Below, piece after piece: positions 1 through 9,114 of a stretch of 64,000 nt of DNA. This stretch comes from Paenibacillus sp. BSR1-1 (GTDB lineage: Bacteria > Bacillota > Bacilli > Bacillales > Cytobacillaceae), in the NCBI RefSeq assembly GCF_030403775.1, contig NZ_JAQMWQ010000003.1, positions 372,001 to 436,000 on the forward strand. The letters are read 5' to 3'. How positions within the stretch are numbered: the stretch's first letter is position 1; each line of letters starts with the position of its first letter. Position numbers and translations under genes: made by a program. The notes under the pieces are model-generated. The model was not told where the DNA came from. It saw only the letters and a program-made list of their open reading frames with translations, and searched no databases.

Positions 1-278
1 TCCACAATTTCTGGATTGCCCCGATAGTCGTCCCAGGTTGTACCGGTCTCACCAGGCAAGATCCAGTATGTTCGTCCCCGGGCCAGAAACCAGAAGAGTG
101 CAACAAACTGTATGATCATAAATAACATTGCGAATAGCAATTGAAATAAAAAGCTGATAATTGTCAAGGCGACCGACCAATAGGAAGGTCCTCCCTTCAC
201 CAATATCACGCCAATAAATATGATAAATGCAAACCAGAGCAGGAATTTGCGCCACTTTATCCACTTATGACTCTTCAT
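1..278 (-). CDS. Membrane-anchored AAA+ ATPase, N-terminal fragment
   Basis: Only the first 92 codons lie in the window; the gene runs off the left edge. The start is the ATG at 278, preceded by a weak GGAAGTGGG. The product has two hydrophobic segments (about residues 12-24 and 32-56), then a short linker and the stretch TWDDYRGNPEIV, which resembles the segment that opens the AAA+ module in FtsH-like and related ATPases (compare TFDDVAG in FtsH). The Walker motifs would lie outside the window. I infer an inner-membrane AAA+ protein, possibly FtsH-like without certainty about a protease domain. It lies downstream of the first 52-bp repeat array. Confidence 0.6.
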   Translation of the reverse strand, partial: MKSHKWIKWRKFLLWFAFIIFIGVILVKGGPSYWSVALTIISFLFQLLFAMLFMIIQFVALFWFLARGRTYWILPGETGTTWDDYRGNPEIV

Positions 279-432
279 GGTCCCACTTCCATTTCGGAAA
301 ATTTGGAATATTATATGAAGAAACAGCCTAAAGGTGTAAGCACTAATATCTTAAAATCGAGATTTTTTTGGAATTTTATTGGGAATGCTATGGGACTGTG
401 CATATCATCTCTTAATAACCGTTGTGGCACCA

Positions 433-988
433 TTTGAAAGTGAACGGGGATAAGGAGCCTTTCTTAATGACCGTCTCGTTATTTTTTGAAGACTGAAGGG
501 AATTAGGAGCCGCTCTTAATGACCGTCTCGATACATTTTGAAGACTGAAGGGAATTAGGAGCCACTCCTAATGACCGTCTCGTAACTTTTTGAAGACTGA
601 AGGGAATTAGGAGCCGCTCTTAATGACCGTCTCGTTATTTTTTGAAGACTGAAGGGAATTAGGAGCCGCTCTTAATGACCGTCTCGTAACTTTTTGAAGA
701 CTGAAGGGAATTAGGAGCCACTCCTAATGACCGTCTCGTAACTTTTTGAAGACTGAAGGGAATTAGGAGCCGCTCTTAATGACCGTCTCGATACATTTTG
801 AAGACTGAAGGGAATTAGGAGCCTCTCTTAATGACCGTCTCGTAACTTTTTAAAGACTAAAGGGAATTAGAAGCCTCTCTTAATGACCATCTCGATCCAT
901 TTTGAAGTCTGAAGGGAATTAGGAGCCTCTCTTAATGACCGTCTCGTAACTTTTTGAAGTCTGAATGGGATTATGAGCCTCAATTAAA
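433..988. repeat. 52-bp tandem repeat array 1 (about 10.5 units)
   Basis: The word GACCGTCTCG (once GACCATCTCG) starts at 469, 521, 573, 625, 677, 729, 781, 833, 885 and 937, a period of exactly 52 bp with no exceptions. Each unit holds a 19-bp palindrome such as ATTAGGAGCCACTCCTAAT just before that word, then a T-rich tract and TTGAAGACTGAAGG. Some units have CTCTTAAT in the right arm, which keeps a G-U pair. The loop varies (CCG, CCA, CCT). There is no unique spacer, so it is not CRISPR. The array fills the gap between the 3' end of the small membrane protein gene and the 5' end of the AAA+ gene. Its function is unknown. Confidence 0.95.
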
Positions 989-1035
989 TGAGCCACAGTA
1001 AAAGACCCTCCCAAGAAAGGGAGGGCCTAAATCAT

Positions 1036-1329
1036 TTATTTAACTAATTTATTTTTGATGTCCAACAAGTACTTGATTACGACAGCAAGCCCGCCAATGA
1101 AGTAGAAGGTTATCATAATCCATCCTGTTGGATCAATTGAATTCATGGAAATAAGAAGGTTCAATGGAAGAACGAAATAAACGATATCCTTTAAATAATC
1201 TAGTACAAAACTTGTATCAAAGGAGCCTTTCCAGAACATTTGGATAAACTGAATTAGGAAATTAAGAATCATTAGTCCAAAAACGGCCTGCATTGTATAT
1301 AGCATCCAGGCTGAAAGTCCGAAGTCCAT
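1036..1329 (-). CDS. Small three-helix membrane protein, unknown function
   Basis: This 97-residue protein has three likely membrane segments (about residues 8-33, 44-62 and 68-88) and a lysine-rich C-terminus. The ATG at 1329 follows GGTGGTGATGATAA. I do not recognise a family. The size and layout are typical of small Bacillus membrane proteins of unknown role. It lies between nasC (same strand, upstream) and the first 52-bp array downstream. The 130 bp between nasC and this gene suggest its own promoter rather than membership of the nas operon. Confidence 0.6.
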   Translation of the reverse strand: MDFGLSAWMLYTMQAVFGLMILNFLIQFIQMFWKGSFDTSFVLDYLKDIVYFVLPLNLLISMNSIDPTGWIMITFYFIGGLAVVIKYLLDIKNKLVK

Positions 1330-1463
1330 TTATCATCACCACCTTTGCTATATTCTATGCTTGGAATAATAACGGGTGAAGAAAATGGACGAGGATTATT
1401 CACAAAATATTCACAATAATCCGTAACAATAAAACATGTTCAAATACACTCAACATGGAATTT

Positions 1464-3614
1464 TTATTGTATAAATTGTTCAATTAACGGACTTACTCTC
1501 ACAGCAGTCACCTTAAATCCAGGCATCTTGCAATCAGGATCTAATTTCTTTGAAACTAGAAGATTCACATTTTGTGAGTCACCCCAATGAAATGGGACGA
1601 AAACGGTATCCTTGCGAATCGTCTCCGACCATTTGCTTCTAACGACAATCAAGCCTCGTTTGGATTCAATTTTTACCAATGTATGATCAGGGATTTGATA
1701 TTTTAAGGCAGTTGTCGGATGGATTTCCAGGTACGATTCCACATTTCTTGCCGCTAATGCAGCACTTTTCCTTGTTTGCACACCGGTTAAATAATGGGAC
1801 TTAACTCTTCCGGTCGTTAATAACAAGGGAAATTCTTCACTTGTTTGGTCTTTCGCCACAACTGATTTGTTTGGAGCGATGACCATGACAGCTTTTCCAT
1901 CAGGATGTGAAAAGGAAGCTTCAAACAGTCTTTTCGTCCCACGATGTCCCATATCAGGGCAAGGCCATAATATACCGCCTTCTTTACGCAGACGATCATA
2001 GGTAATCCCGAAATAATCAGCCTTGCCCCCACGGCTGGCCACTCGTAATTCTTGAAAAATTTCTTCTGCCGAAGTAAACGAAAAGGCCTTTTCTTTACCA
2101 AGAACACGTGCCATTTCACAAATAATTTGCCAGTCGTGCTTGACCTCTCCTGGACATGGATAGCTCGCTTCGCGAAGTGTGACCCGGCCTTCCACATTTG
2201 TCATCGTTCCCTCATCCTCCAAATAAGAAGAAGAAGGCAAAATTAAATCGGCTAATTTTGCCGTCTCTGACAAAAAAAGATCCGCTGCAACAAAGAATTT
2301 TAATTTTTTTAATGCATTTATCACAGATTGGGCATTTGGATGGGAAACAACCGGATTCGAACACATGATAAACAGGCCGGTAATTTCAACTTCATGGATT
2401 TTCTCAATCATTTCGTATGCAGAAACCCCTTTTCCCGGCAATTCGGCCTCATCGATCCCCCAAACACTGGCAATATATGCTCGATGTTCTTCGTTTTCAA
2501 TGGCTCGATATCCCGGAAGCTGATCGGCTTTTTGCCCATGTTCACGGGCTCCTTGTCCATTTCCCTGTCCTGTTATTGCTCCATAACCACAATGAGGTTT
2601 GCCAATTTTCCCAGTTGAAAGCAGAATATTCAATAAATTACGAACGGCGATTGATCCATCGGTTTGCTGCTCCACCCCTCTTGCGGTAAAAATCATCCCT
2701 GTTTCTTCTTTTCCAAACTTTATTGCCGCTTTACGAATTTGGGCAATTGGAACACCGGTTATGTTTTCGATTTCCTCCAGTGTTAACGATGAAACATACT
2801 CCTTTACTTCTTCAAACCCATTTACCCTTTCTTGGATAAAGGGTCTATTAATATAGTTTTCTTCTATTATTATTTTTAACAGCCCATTTGCGAGTGCGGC
2901 ATCGGTACCCGGTTTAAGCTGCAAATGCAAGTCTGCCAGTTTCGTCGTCGCGGTTTCACGAGGGTCTATTGCAATGATATAAGCGCCGTTTTCCTTTGCT
3001 TTTTCAAAGTATGGCATGATGGTGGGCTGACATTCGGCGATATTTGTTCCCGCTAAGATGATGCAATTTGTGTAAGGAATTTCAGATAGGCTGTTGGTAA
3101 ACCCTCTGTCCATTCCGAATGTTTGGCTCGCGGCAGAGGCTGCTGCAGACATACATAAGCGGCCATTGTAATCAATGTATTTGGTTTTTATAGCACTTCG
3201 TGCAAACTTTCCTAGTAAATAAGCTTCTTCGTTGGTAAGTGAGGCGCTGCCATAAACCGCCAAAGCGTCCTGGCCATCTTCCGCTTGAATTCTGGTAAAA
3301 TTCTCTTTGATTTTGTCCAGGGCTTCCTCCCAGGTAATGCGGACAAATTCTCCATTCACTTTTAATAATGGGTATTTTAAACGCTCACGATGGAAGGAAT
3401 GTTGATGTGCATGGATGCCTTTGATGCATAAACGCCCTTCTGAAGTGGGATTATCTTTTCCGATGGTCTTAAAGGTTCTTCGTGTAACAATCGATTGTTC
3501 TATCAACTGCATTTTGCATTGCATACTGCAAAAAGGACATTGGGAATCAAATGTTTTTTCAGATTCAACTTTTTGCTGCTTTGTCCTGAAGTATTTTAAG
3601 AACATTTCAGTCAA
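1464..3614 (-). CDS. nasC: Assimilatory nitrate reductase, catalytic subunit NasC
   Basis: This cytoplasmic molybdopterin-dependent enzyme reduces nitrate to nitrite. At 716 residues it is close to the usual NasC length (about 710). The N-terminal [4Fe-4S] site is visible as C26-x2-C29-x3-C33 with a fourth cysteine at C63 in RLCIKG, followed by the molybdopterin oxidoreductase domain and a C-terminal molydopterin dinucleotide-binding domain (about 600-700, LLLTTGRVKSHYLTG onward). The start is TTG at 3614, 7 nt after GGAGG. It follows nasB by 65 bp in the same orientation, as in Bacillus nasBC, so electrons probably come from NasB. Control is expected from the TnrA box upstream of nasB. Confidence 0.93.
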   Translation of the reverse strand: MTEMFLKYFRTKQQKVESEKTFDSQCPFCSMQCKMQLIEQSIVTRRTFKTIGKDNPTSEGRLCIKGIHAHQHSFHRERLKYPLLKVNGEFVRITWEEALDKIKENFTRIQAEDGQDALAVYGSASLTNEEAYLLGKFARSAIKTKYIDYNGRLCMSAAASAASQTFGMDRGFTNSLSEIPYTNCIILAGTNIAECQPTIMPYFEKAKENGAYIIAIDPRETATTKLADLHLQLKPGTDAALANGLLKIIIEENYINRPFIQERVNGFEEVKEYVSSLTLEEIENITGVPIAQIRKAAIKFGKEETGMIFTARGVEQQTDGSIAVRNLLNILLSTGKIGKPHCGYGAITGQGNGQGAREHGQKADQLPGYRAIENEEHRAYIASVWGIDEAELPGKGVSAYEMIEKIHEVEITGLFIMCSNPVVSHPNAQSVINALKKLKFFVAADLFLSETAKLADLILPSSSYLEDEGTMTNVEGRVTLREASYPCPGEVKHDWQIICEMARVLGKEKAFSFTSAEEIFQELRVASRGGKADYFGITYDRLRKEGGILWPCPDMGHRGTKRLFEASFSHPDGKAVMVIAPNKSVVAKDQTSEEFPLLLTTGRVKSHYLTGVQTRKSAALAARNVESYLEIHPTTALKYQIPDHTLVKIESKRGLIVVRSKWSETIRKDTVFVPFHWGDSQNVNLLVSKKLDPDCKMPGFKVTAVRVSPLIEQFIQ

Positions 3615-3679
3615 ATTACCGCCTCCGTTTCAGATAAATTTTTACATAATCATGGGTTTATTCAATAATACGCCACTTT

Positions 3680-6058
3680 CTACAATCCCTTAAAAGTAGA
3701 CAATTCAGATTTCTCATAAAACCGCTTCCGCAACGACAATTCCTCTTCCAAGCGATCCAACAATTGCCGGAGAAGCTCGAAATCAAATAATACTTCTCTT
3801 ATATGAACTAAGCTGAGTCGCTCAATCCATTCCCAAGTCCGCTCCAGATAATTGGCTGTCTCCCGATAATATTGGACAAATCCTGTAACCATTTCAAACG
3901 CTTCTTTATCCGAGGCAGCAATACACAGAAGTTCACCGCCACGTCCTTTCCGGCTGCAGCTCCCTCCAACATAAATTTCCCAGCCTCGTTCCATTCCGAT
4001 GACTCCAATATCTTTCATGGTGCAGCCTGCACCATCATGCAAACAGGAAGAAACACCCATCTTCACACGATATGGAGTGGTTAGAAATTCCAATCTCTTT
4101 TCGAGACTGGCTGAAAGATCGAGAGAGGATTGTTTATCGCAACGACAAATATGTTCCCCAATACAAGTTTTGATCGTTTGCACCTTATTTCCATAGGTTG
4201 AACTCATCGGCATGTTCAAATCGGCCCAAACACCAGCGAGGTCATCTTCTTTTATCCCCATCAAATGAATCCTTTGTTCACTTGTAATTGCAATATCTAC
4301 GATCCCATATTTGTCAGCGACATCCGCTATTTTTCGCAATTGCTCAGACTTGGTCATTCCGCCATACATTTGCGGGACGACGAAGTACGTGCCGTCCTGT
4401 TGTAAGGTGGCATTCATCCGATCGTTTAGAAAAAGGGGTTCCTGGATATTCTCATATTCTGGATTAATCATCGCTAAATAATAGGACAAGGCCGGCCGGC
4501 ATTTCGTACAGCCTTGTTTGGTATTCCAATGAAGGACATCCATCACCTCCGATAAAGAAGACAGACCCAACTGTTGGATCATTTGTACCACTTCATCCTC
4601 TGATAATGAAGTACAGGAACAAAAGGACGACTTTTCTATCACCTCGGAAAAATCATAACTATTAATATAGGATAATAGCTCTTCAATCATAGGCTTGCAG
4701 CCACCACACGAACCTGACGCCTTTGTGCATGTTTTCACTTGTTCAACAGAGGAAAGACCTTCTTTTTGTACGACTTCGATGATCGCTCCTTTTGTTACCC
4801 CATTGCAATTACAAATAAAATCACTGTTGGCCATAGATGTAATTGTATGGCTTTCACCAATAGAGGTTGGAAAAATGGCAACTTTTTCAACATCCTGTAA
4901 ATCTTGTTGTTTTAAAATCATTTCTAGTAATTTTCCGCGCTCGCTTGTATCCCCGAACAGGACAGCACCAATGATTTTATCACCTTTGAAAACCATCTTT
5001 TTGTATACTCCAGCTATCTCATCATAAATTTTAATCGCCTTTGAATCTCGGGTTTCCTCAAACAGGCCTGCTGAAAAAACCTCTACTCCCGAAATTTTCA
5101 ATTGTGTAGAAAGAATCGATCCTTCATATCCCTTACTAGCAATGCCGCAAATCCGCTTGGCTAACACCCTCCCTTGTTCATATAAAGGCTTCACCAATCC
5201 ATAAACAATTCCGCGATGCTCCACACATTCCCCGACAGCGTAGATATTCGGAATACTCGATTCTAAAAAATCATTAACAAGAATCCCGCGATTGGTCTCA
5301 ATCCCGCTATCCTTCGCCAACTGGACATTCGGCCTGACCCCCGCTGCCATGACAATCAAATCGGCTTCTATTTCTGTTCCGTCTTTGAACCGCAAGCCTT
5401 CAACCCGTCCGTCCCCGAGAATCTCCGCTGTCTCTTTTTCCAAAAGAAACATCATCCCTTGCCGTTCCAACTTTGTTTGCAGCATTTTCGCCGCTGTTTG
5501 ATCCAATTGCCTTTCCATTAAAAAACTAAAAAGATGAACCACCTTTACATCCATACTCAGATTCAACAGCCCTCTTGCTGCTTCCAATCCTAATAGTCCG
5601 CCGCCAATTACGACTGCTTTCTTATACTTCTTCGCTGTTTCGATCATGATTTGGCAATCCTCAATTGTTCTAAAAGAAATGACCCCTTCCTTATCAACGC
5701 CTGGAATAGGCAGCATAAACGGAGTGGAACCAGTAGCTAAAATAAGCTGGTCATATGATACCACTCGCTGTTTATCTGTTAAGAGAATTTGATTGTCGGT
5801 ATCAATTTTTAGGACCATTTCCCCTAAAAACAGCTTGATATGGTGTTGGTTATACCATTCCCGGCTATTTAAGGTAATGTCGGCTAACGATGTTCTCCCT
5901 TGCAAAACAGTCGACAATAAAATCCGATTATAGTTTGGGTGCGGTTCACTGCCAATGACCGTTATATCAAACCGATCGGGATTCAACTTTAAGATTTCCT
6001 CCAGACAGCGGATGCCGGCCATTCCATTCCCAATCAAGATTAATTTTTGTTTTGCCAT
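3680..6058 (-). CDS. nasB: NasB-type NAD(P)H electron-transfer subunit of nitrate reductase
   Basis: It is predicted to pass electrons from NAD(P)H to NasC. Domains in order are an FAD/NAD pyridine nucleotide-disulphide oxidoreductase module (about 1-310, dinucleotide motifs near 8-14 and 151-158), two BFD-like [2Fe-2S] domains (cysteines near 416/418/451/454 and 480/482/517/520) and a C-terminal half related to nitrite/sulphite reductase (about 555-730). In that half the first cysteine pair (C632-x5-C638) fits a sirohaem/[4Fe-4S] site, but the second is CLHDGAGC rather than C-x3-C, which argues against a full nitrite reductase. I chose the ATG at 6058, 7 nt after GGAGGG. Being next to nasC favours NasB over NirB/NasD. 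Confidence 0.85.
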   Translation of the reverse strand: MAKQKLILIGNGMAGIRCLEEILKLNPDRFDITVIGSEPHPNYNRILLSTVLQGRTSLADITLNSREWYNQHHIKLFLGEMVLKIDTDNQILLTDKQRVVSYDQLILATGSTPFMLPIPGVDKEGVISFRTIEDCQIMIETAKKYKKAVVIGGGLLGLEAARGLLNLSMDVKVVHLFSFLMERQLDQTAAKMLQTKLERQGMMFLLEKETAEILGDGRVEGLRFKDGTEIEADLIVMAAGVRPNVQLAKDSGIETNRGILVNDFLESSIPNIYAVGECVEHRGIVYGLVKPLYEQGRVLAKRICGIASKGYEGSILSTQLKISGVEVFSAGLFEETRDSKAIKIYDEIAGVYKKMVFKGDKIIGAVLFGDTSERGKLLEMILKQQDLQDVEKVAIFPTSIGESHTITSMANSDFICNCNGVTKGAIIEVVQKEGLSSVEQVKTCTKASGSCGGCKPMIEELLSYINSYDFSEVIEKSSFCSCTSLSEDEVVQMIQQLGLSSLSEVMDVLHWNTKQGCTKCRPALSYYLAMINPEYENIQEPLFLNDRMNATLQQDGTYFVVPQMYGGMTKSEQLRKIADVADKYGIVDIAITSEQRIHLMGIKEDDLAGVWADLNMPMSSTYGNKVQTIKTCIGEHICRCDKQSSLDLSASLEKRLEFLTTPYRVKMGVSSCLHDGAGCTMKDIGVIGMERGWEIYVGGSCSRKGRGGELLCIAASDKEAFEMVTGFVQYYRETANYLERTWEWIERLSLVHIREVLFDFELLRQLLDRLEEELSLRKRFYEKSELSTFKGL

Positions 6059-6109
6059 TAATAACCCTCCAGACAATCCAATTGTAAGCTGACGCCATGA
6101 ACTTTCTCC

Positions 6110-6161
6110 ATTATTCCATAAAACGAATAAGCAGAAATTAATTGTGTGATATTTTCTAACA
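6110..6161 (-). promoter_or_regulatory. TnrA-activated nasB promoter
   Basis: TGTGATATTTTCTAACA at 6145-6161 matches the palindromic TnrA/GlnR consensus TGTNANAWWWTMTNACA at every defined position. Reading leftwards, an AATAAT -10-like element lies at 6110-6115, giving a start point near 6102. The box centre is then about 51 bp upstream, the spacing known for TnrA-activated promoters. No good -35 is visible, as expected for an activator-dependent promoter. I infer induction of nasBC under nitrogen limitation. Confidence 0.8.
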
Positions 6162-6183
6162 TGAAATTTTCAGAAAAATTCAT

Positions 6184-6236
6184 TGTCAGGATACCTTACA
6201 TGTTTTCTGACAAGAGCAGCGATGTCCCTCTATGCT
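6184..6236 (+). promoter_or_regulatory. TnrA-activated nasA promoter
   Basis: TGTCAGGATACCTTACA at 6184-6200 matches the TnrA consensus with two mismatches. CTGACA (6207-6212) and TATGCT (6231-6236), 18 bp apart, form a sigma-A-type promoter with a start point near 6243, about 51 bp from the box centre. Together with the perfect box at 6145-6161 this gives each divergent transcript its own TnrA site. Confidence 0.72.
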
Positions 6237-6265
6237 AAAAAAAGCAAATGATTGGGAGGTAAGGA

Positions 6266-6370
6266 ATGAAAAAAACAACAATTGGTATTATTTCATTTTT
6301 ATATTTGATTGGAAAAGTGATCTTTTCAAAAAAAAAATATCGGCTGGTAACTGAATCATTATTAAGTTAG
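6266..6370 (+). CDS. 34-residue small protein or leader peptide ahead of nasA
   Basis: An ATG at 6266 follows the strong ribosome binding site GGGAGGTAAGG and opens 34 codons ending at TAG 6368-6370, 13 bp before nasA. The peptide has a basic start (MKKT), a hydrophobic stretch (about residues 6-20) and a lysine cluster, so it may be a single-pass membrane peptide. It lies on the nasA transcript downstream of the TnrA-dependent promoter. It could be a translational leader or a small transporter partner. I do not recognise a family. Only the ribosome binding site and the position support it. Confidence 0.5.
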   Translation: MKKTTIGIISFLYLIGKVIFSKKKYRLVTESLLS

Positions 6371-6383
6371 AAAGGGGTAATGA

Positions 6384-7592
6384 ATGATGAAATTAACGGA
6401 TTTAAAGCAGAGCGGTCATGCACCATCATTGTTGGCATCATTTTTATACTTTGATGTTAGTTTTATGATTTGGGTCATATTAGGGGCACTAGGAGTCTTT
6501 ATCACAAAAGATTTTAGTTTATCTCCCTCTCAGAAGGGCCTGATTGTAGCGGTTCCTATCCTCAGTGGCTCCTTTTTCCGTCTTGTCCTTGGGGTCTTGA
6601 CAGATCGGATTGGACCTCGTAAAACGGCGATTAGCGGAATGCTCGTCACAATTATACCTCTTGTGTGGGGATGGTTATTTGGACGAACATTACCAGAGCT
6701 TTATTTAGTCGGAATCCTCCTTGGTGTTGCAGGTGCAAGCTTTGCGGCAGCGATTCCGATGGCGAGCCGTTGGTATCCACCCCAATTACAAGGCTTGGCA
6801 ATAGGAATAGCAGGTGCGGGTAATAGTGGAACATTATTTGCGACACTGTTCGGTCCGCGAATTGCTGAAAAAATTGGCTGGCATAACGTGATGGGATTGG
6901 CAATGCTGCCACTTTTAATCGTTTTTAGCCTATATTTCATAATAGCTAAGGATGCTCCTTCCCAGCCGGCAGCAAAACCGATTTTTGAATACTTCAAGGT
7001 GCTGAAACAACGGGATACTTGGTATTTTTGCCTGCTTTATAGTGTCACCTTCGGTGGATTTGTGGGATTATCCAGTTTTTTAAGTATCTTTTTTGTGGAT
7101 CAGTACGAGTTATCAATGGTGACCGCAGGAGATTTCGTGACACTGTGCGTGGCTGCAGGAAGTTTTTTCCGGCCAGTTGGCGGTTACATAGCCGATCGGA
7201 TTGGCGGCGGACGTTTACTAACATTCTTATTTATCGGCGTAGCACTATCGATGTTCGGCGTGAGCCAGCTTCCTTCTATTCACCTAGTGACTACCCTGTT
7301 GTTTCTTGGCATGCTTTGCCTTGGGATGGGAAATGGGGCGGTGTTTCAATTGGTGCCGCAGAGGTTCCGGGAAGAGATTGGCATGGTTACCGGTATTGTC
7401 GGGGCCGCCGGCGGAATTGGCGGATTTTTTATACCAAATATTCTTGGTTCCCTTAAACAAATTTCCGGCACCTATTCAACCGGTTTTATCGTGATTGCCG
7501 GGATCGGAATAGCTGCCCTTTTAGTGCTCACACTTGCCCAGTTATCATGGCGAAAGGCCATGTCTCCTAATGAGGCTTCTGTAAAAATGTGA
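6384..7592 (+). CDS. nasA: Nitrate/nitrite transporter NasA (NarK family MFS)
   Basis: This 402-residue, 12-helix major facilitator imports nitrate for assimilation. Family features include the loop 2-3 motif [11 protein letters not shown] (about residues 71-81), the glycine-rich segment [16 protein letters not shown] (about 145-160) typical of the nitrate/nitrite porter group, and a second such segment near [13 protein letters not shown] (about 335-347). Length matches Bacillus NasA (about 400). It is transcribed divergently from nasBC, with TnrA boxes between. Two adjacent ATG codons (6384 and 6387) follow GGGGTAATGA; either could be used. A strong hairpin follows the stop. Confidence 0.92.
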   Translation: MMKLTDLKQSGHAPSLLASFLYFDVSFMIWVILGALGVFITKDFSLSPSQKGLIVAVPILSGSFFRLVLGVLTDRIGPRKTAISGMLVTIIPLVWGWLFGRTLPELYLVGILLGVAGASFAAAIPMASRWYPPQLQGLAIGIAGAGNSGTLFATLFGPRIAEKIGWHNVMGLAMLPLLIVFSLYFIIAKDAPSQPAAKPIFEYFKVLKQRDTWYFCLLYSVTFGGFVGLSSFLSIFFVDQYELSMVTAGDFVTLCVAAGSFFRPVGGYIADRIGGGRLLTFLFIGVALSMFGVSQLPSIHLVTTLLFLGMLCLGMGNGAVFQLVPQRFREEIGMVTGIVGAAGGIGGFFIPNILGSLKQISGTYSTGFIVIAGIGIAALLVLTLAQLSWRKAMSPNEASVKM

Positions 7593-7600
7593 TCGTCAAA

Positions 7601-7646
7601 AAAAGGTGCCTGACACCCTCCGAAAATAGAGTGTCAAGCACCTTTT
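7601..7646. terminator. Bidirectional terminator between nasA and ansB
   Basis: The arms AAAAGGTGCCTGACAC (7601-7616) and GTGTCAAGCACCTTTT (7631-7646) pair with one mismatch and carry A/T tracts on both flanks, which suits the two convergent genes. From memory, stems built on GGTGCCTGACACC are common in Bacillaceae intergenic regions, so this may be one member of a dispersed family. Confidence 0.85.
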
Positions 7647-7648
7647 GT

Positions 7649-9088
7649 TTAGTCTCTATCCAGCAAGGAGGCCCCAGCAATCCCTGGATGTGTCATCTCA
7701 TACGGATCAAGAATTAAATCAAGCTCCTCTTCGGTCAATACTTGATATTTTAAACATAAATCACGGATTGACGCCCCGCTAAGAATCGCCTCTCTGGCAA
7801 TTCTTGCTGCTGGTTCGTAGCCAAGATGTGGATTTACGGCAGTAATTATCCCGGCGCTCTTTTCAACATACTCCTTTAAGCGATCTTCATTTGCTTTAAT
7901 CCCTTTTAAGCAGTATTCCGTAAAGGCGCGGAAAGCATTATTCATGATGCTGATCGACTGAAGCAGGTTGAAAACCAACACTGGCTCCATGACATTCAAT
8001 TCAAGCTGGCCAGCTTCTGAGGCAAGGCAGATCGTATGATCATTTCCGATTACTTGGAAGGCCACTTGGTTAATCACTTCCGGCATAACCGGATTCACTT
8101 TTCCTGGCATGATGGAAGATCCTGGCTGACGGGCAGGCAATTGGATTTCTGCCAATCCCGCACGAGGGCCAGATGCCATAAGGCGCAGGTCGTTGGCGAT
8201 TTTAGACATATTCATCATACATACTTTTAAAGCTGCTGAAACTTCAGTATACGCATCGGTATTCTGAGTAGCATCCACAAGATGCTCCGCTCCAACCAAC
8301 GGCAGCCCGGTGATTTCGGCAAGATATTTGACCACATTTTCAATATAACGTGGATCGGCATTTAGTCCCGTGCCAACAGCGGTTGCCCCCATATTTAATT
8401 CATATAAATGCTGACGCGACTGCTTTATTCGCTTGATGTCCCGTTCGATAACCCTGGCATAGGCCTCAAATTCCTGGCCGAGACGGATTGGCACAGCATC
8501 CTGAAGATGGGTCCGTCCCATTTTGATAACATGATTGAATTCTTGAGCCTTTTGTCCAAAAGCGCTGTGCATCACGTTCATAGTTTCCAACAATTTTTCA
8601 AGAAGGTTTAATACGGCGATATGAATGGCCGTCGGAAACGCATCGTTTGTTGATTGCGACATGTTCACATGGGTGTTCGGGCTGCAATGAAAATAGTCTC
8701 CCTTTTCTTTGCCCATTAATTCGATGGCACGATTGGCAATGACCTCATTAACATTCATATTAATCGAAGTGCCAGCACCGCCCTGAATCGGATCAACAAT
8801 GATTTGGTCATGCAGCTTGCCAGCCATTAATTCTTCCGCTGCCTTAACAATATTCTCGCCAATGCCGGAATAAAGCTGTTTAACATCCATATTTGCCAGT
8901 GCTGCCGCTTTTTTGACCATCGCCATTGCTATTATTAATTCTTCATGAATCCGGTAGCCGGTAATCGGGAAATTCTCAACGGCCCTTAACGTTTGTACAC
9001 CGTAATAAGCATCAACCGGCACTTCCTTTGTTCCTAGAAAATCCTTTTCAATTCGTACATTCCCATTTGTCTTTTGCATGATGGACAT
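7649..9088 (-). CDS. ansB: Aspartate ammonia-lyase (aspartase)
   Basis: It deaminates L-aspartate to fumarate and ammonia in the cytoplasm. The 479-residue product carries the fumarase/aspartase signature GSSIMPGKVNP (about residues 318-328), the SPNTHVNMSQSTNDAFPTA region and GRTHLQDAVP. I chose the ATG at 9088 because GAGGAG lies 7 nt upstream; an in-frame TTG further upstream lacks a site. It follows ansA by 26 bp, so the pair forms ansAB, in which asparagine is converted to aspartate and then fumarate. Expression should be repressed by the adjacent AnsR without asparagine. Confidence 0.95.
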   Translation of the reverse strand: MSIMQKTNGNVRIEKDFLGTKEVPVDAYYGVQTLRAVENFPITGYRIHEELIIAMAMVKKAAALANMDVKQLYSGIGENIVKAAEELMAGKLHDQIIVDPIQGGAGTSINMNVNEVIANRAIELMGKEKGDYFHCSPNTHVNMSQSTNDAFPTAIHIAVLNLLEKLLETMNVMHSAFGQKAQEFNHVIKMGRTHLQDAVPIRLGQEFEAYARVIERDIKRIKQSRQHLYELNMGATAVGTGLNADPRYIENVVKYLAEITGLPLVGAEHLVDATQNTDAYTEVSAALKVCMMNMSKIANDLRLMASGPRAGLAEIQLPARQPGSSIMPGKVNPVMPEVINQVAFQVIGNDHTICLASEAGQLELNVMEPVLVFNLLQSISIMNNAFRAFTEYCLKGIKANEDRLKEYVEKSAGIITAVNPHLGYEPAARIAREAILSGASIRDLCLKYQVLTEEELDLILDPYEMTHPGIAGASLLDRD

Positions 9089-9114
9089 AGTATCTCTCCT
9101 CGATTTTAATAACA

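Noticed and set aside
49..264. Minus-strand ORF of 71 codons at the left edge
   Set aside because: Another minus-strand frame (ATG at 278) gives a protein with membrane helices and an AAA+-like linker, so this frame is a shadow.
433..988. Possible CRISPR array
   Set aside because: There are no unique spacers; the whole 52-bp unit repeats, and no cas genes are present.
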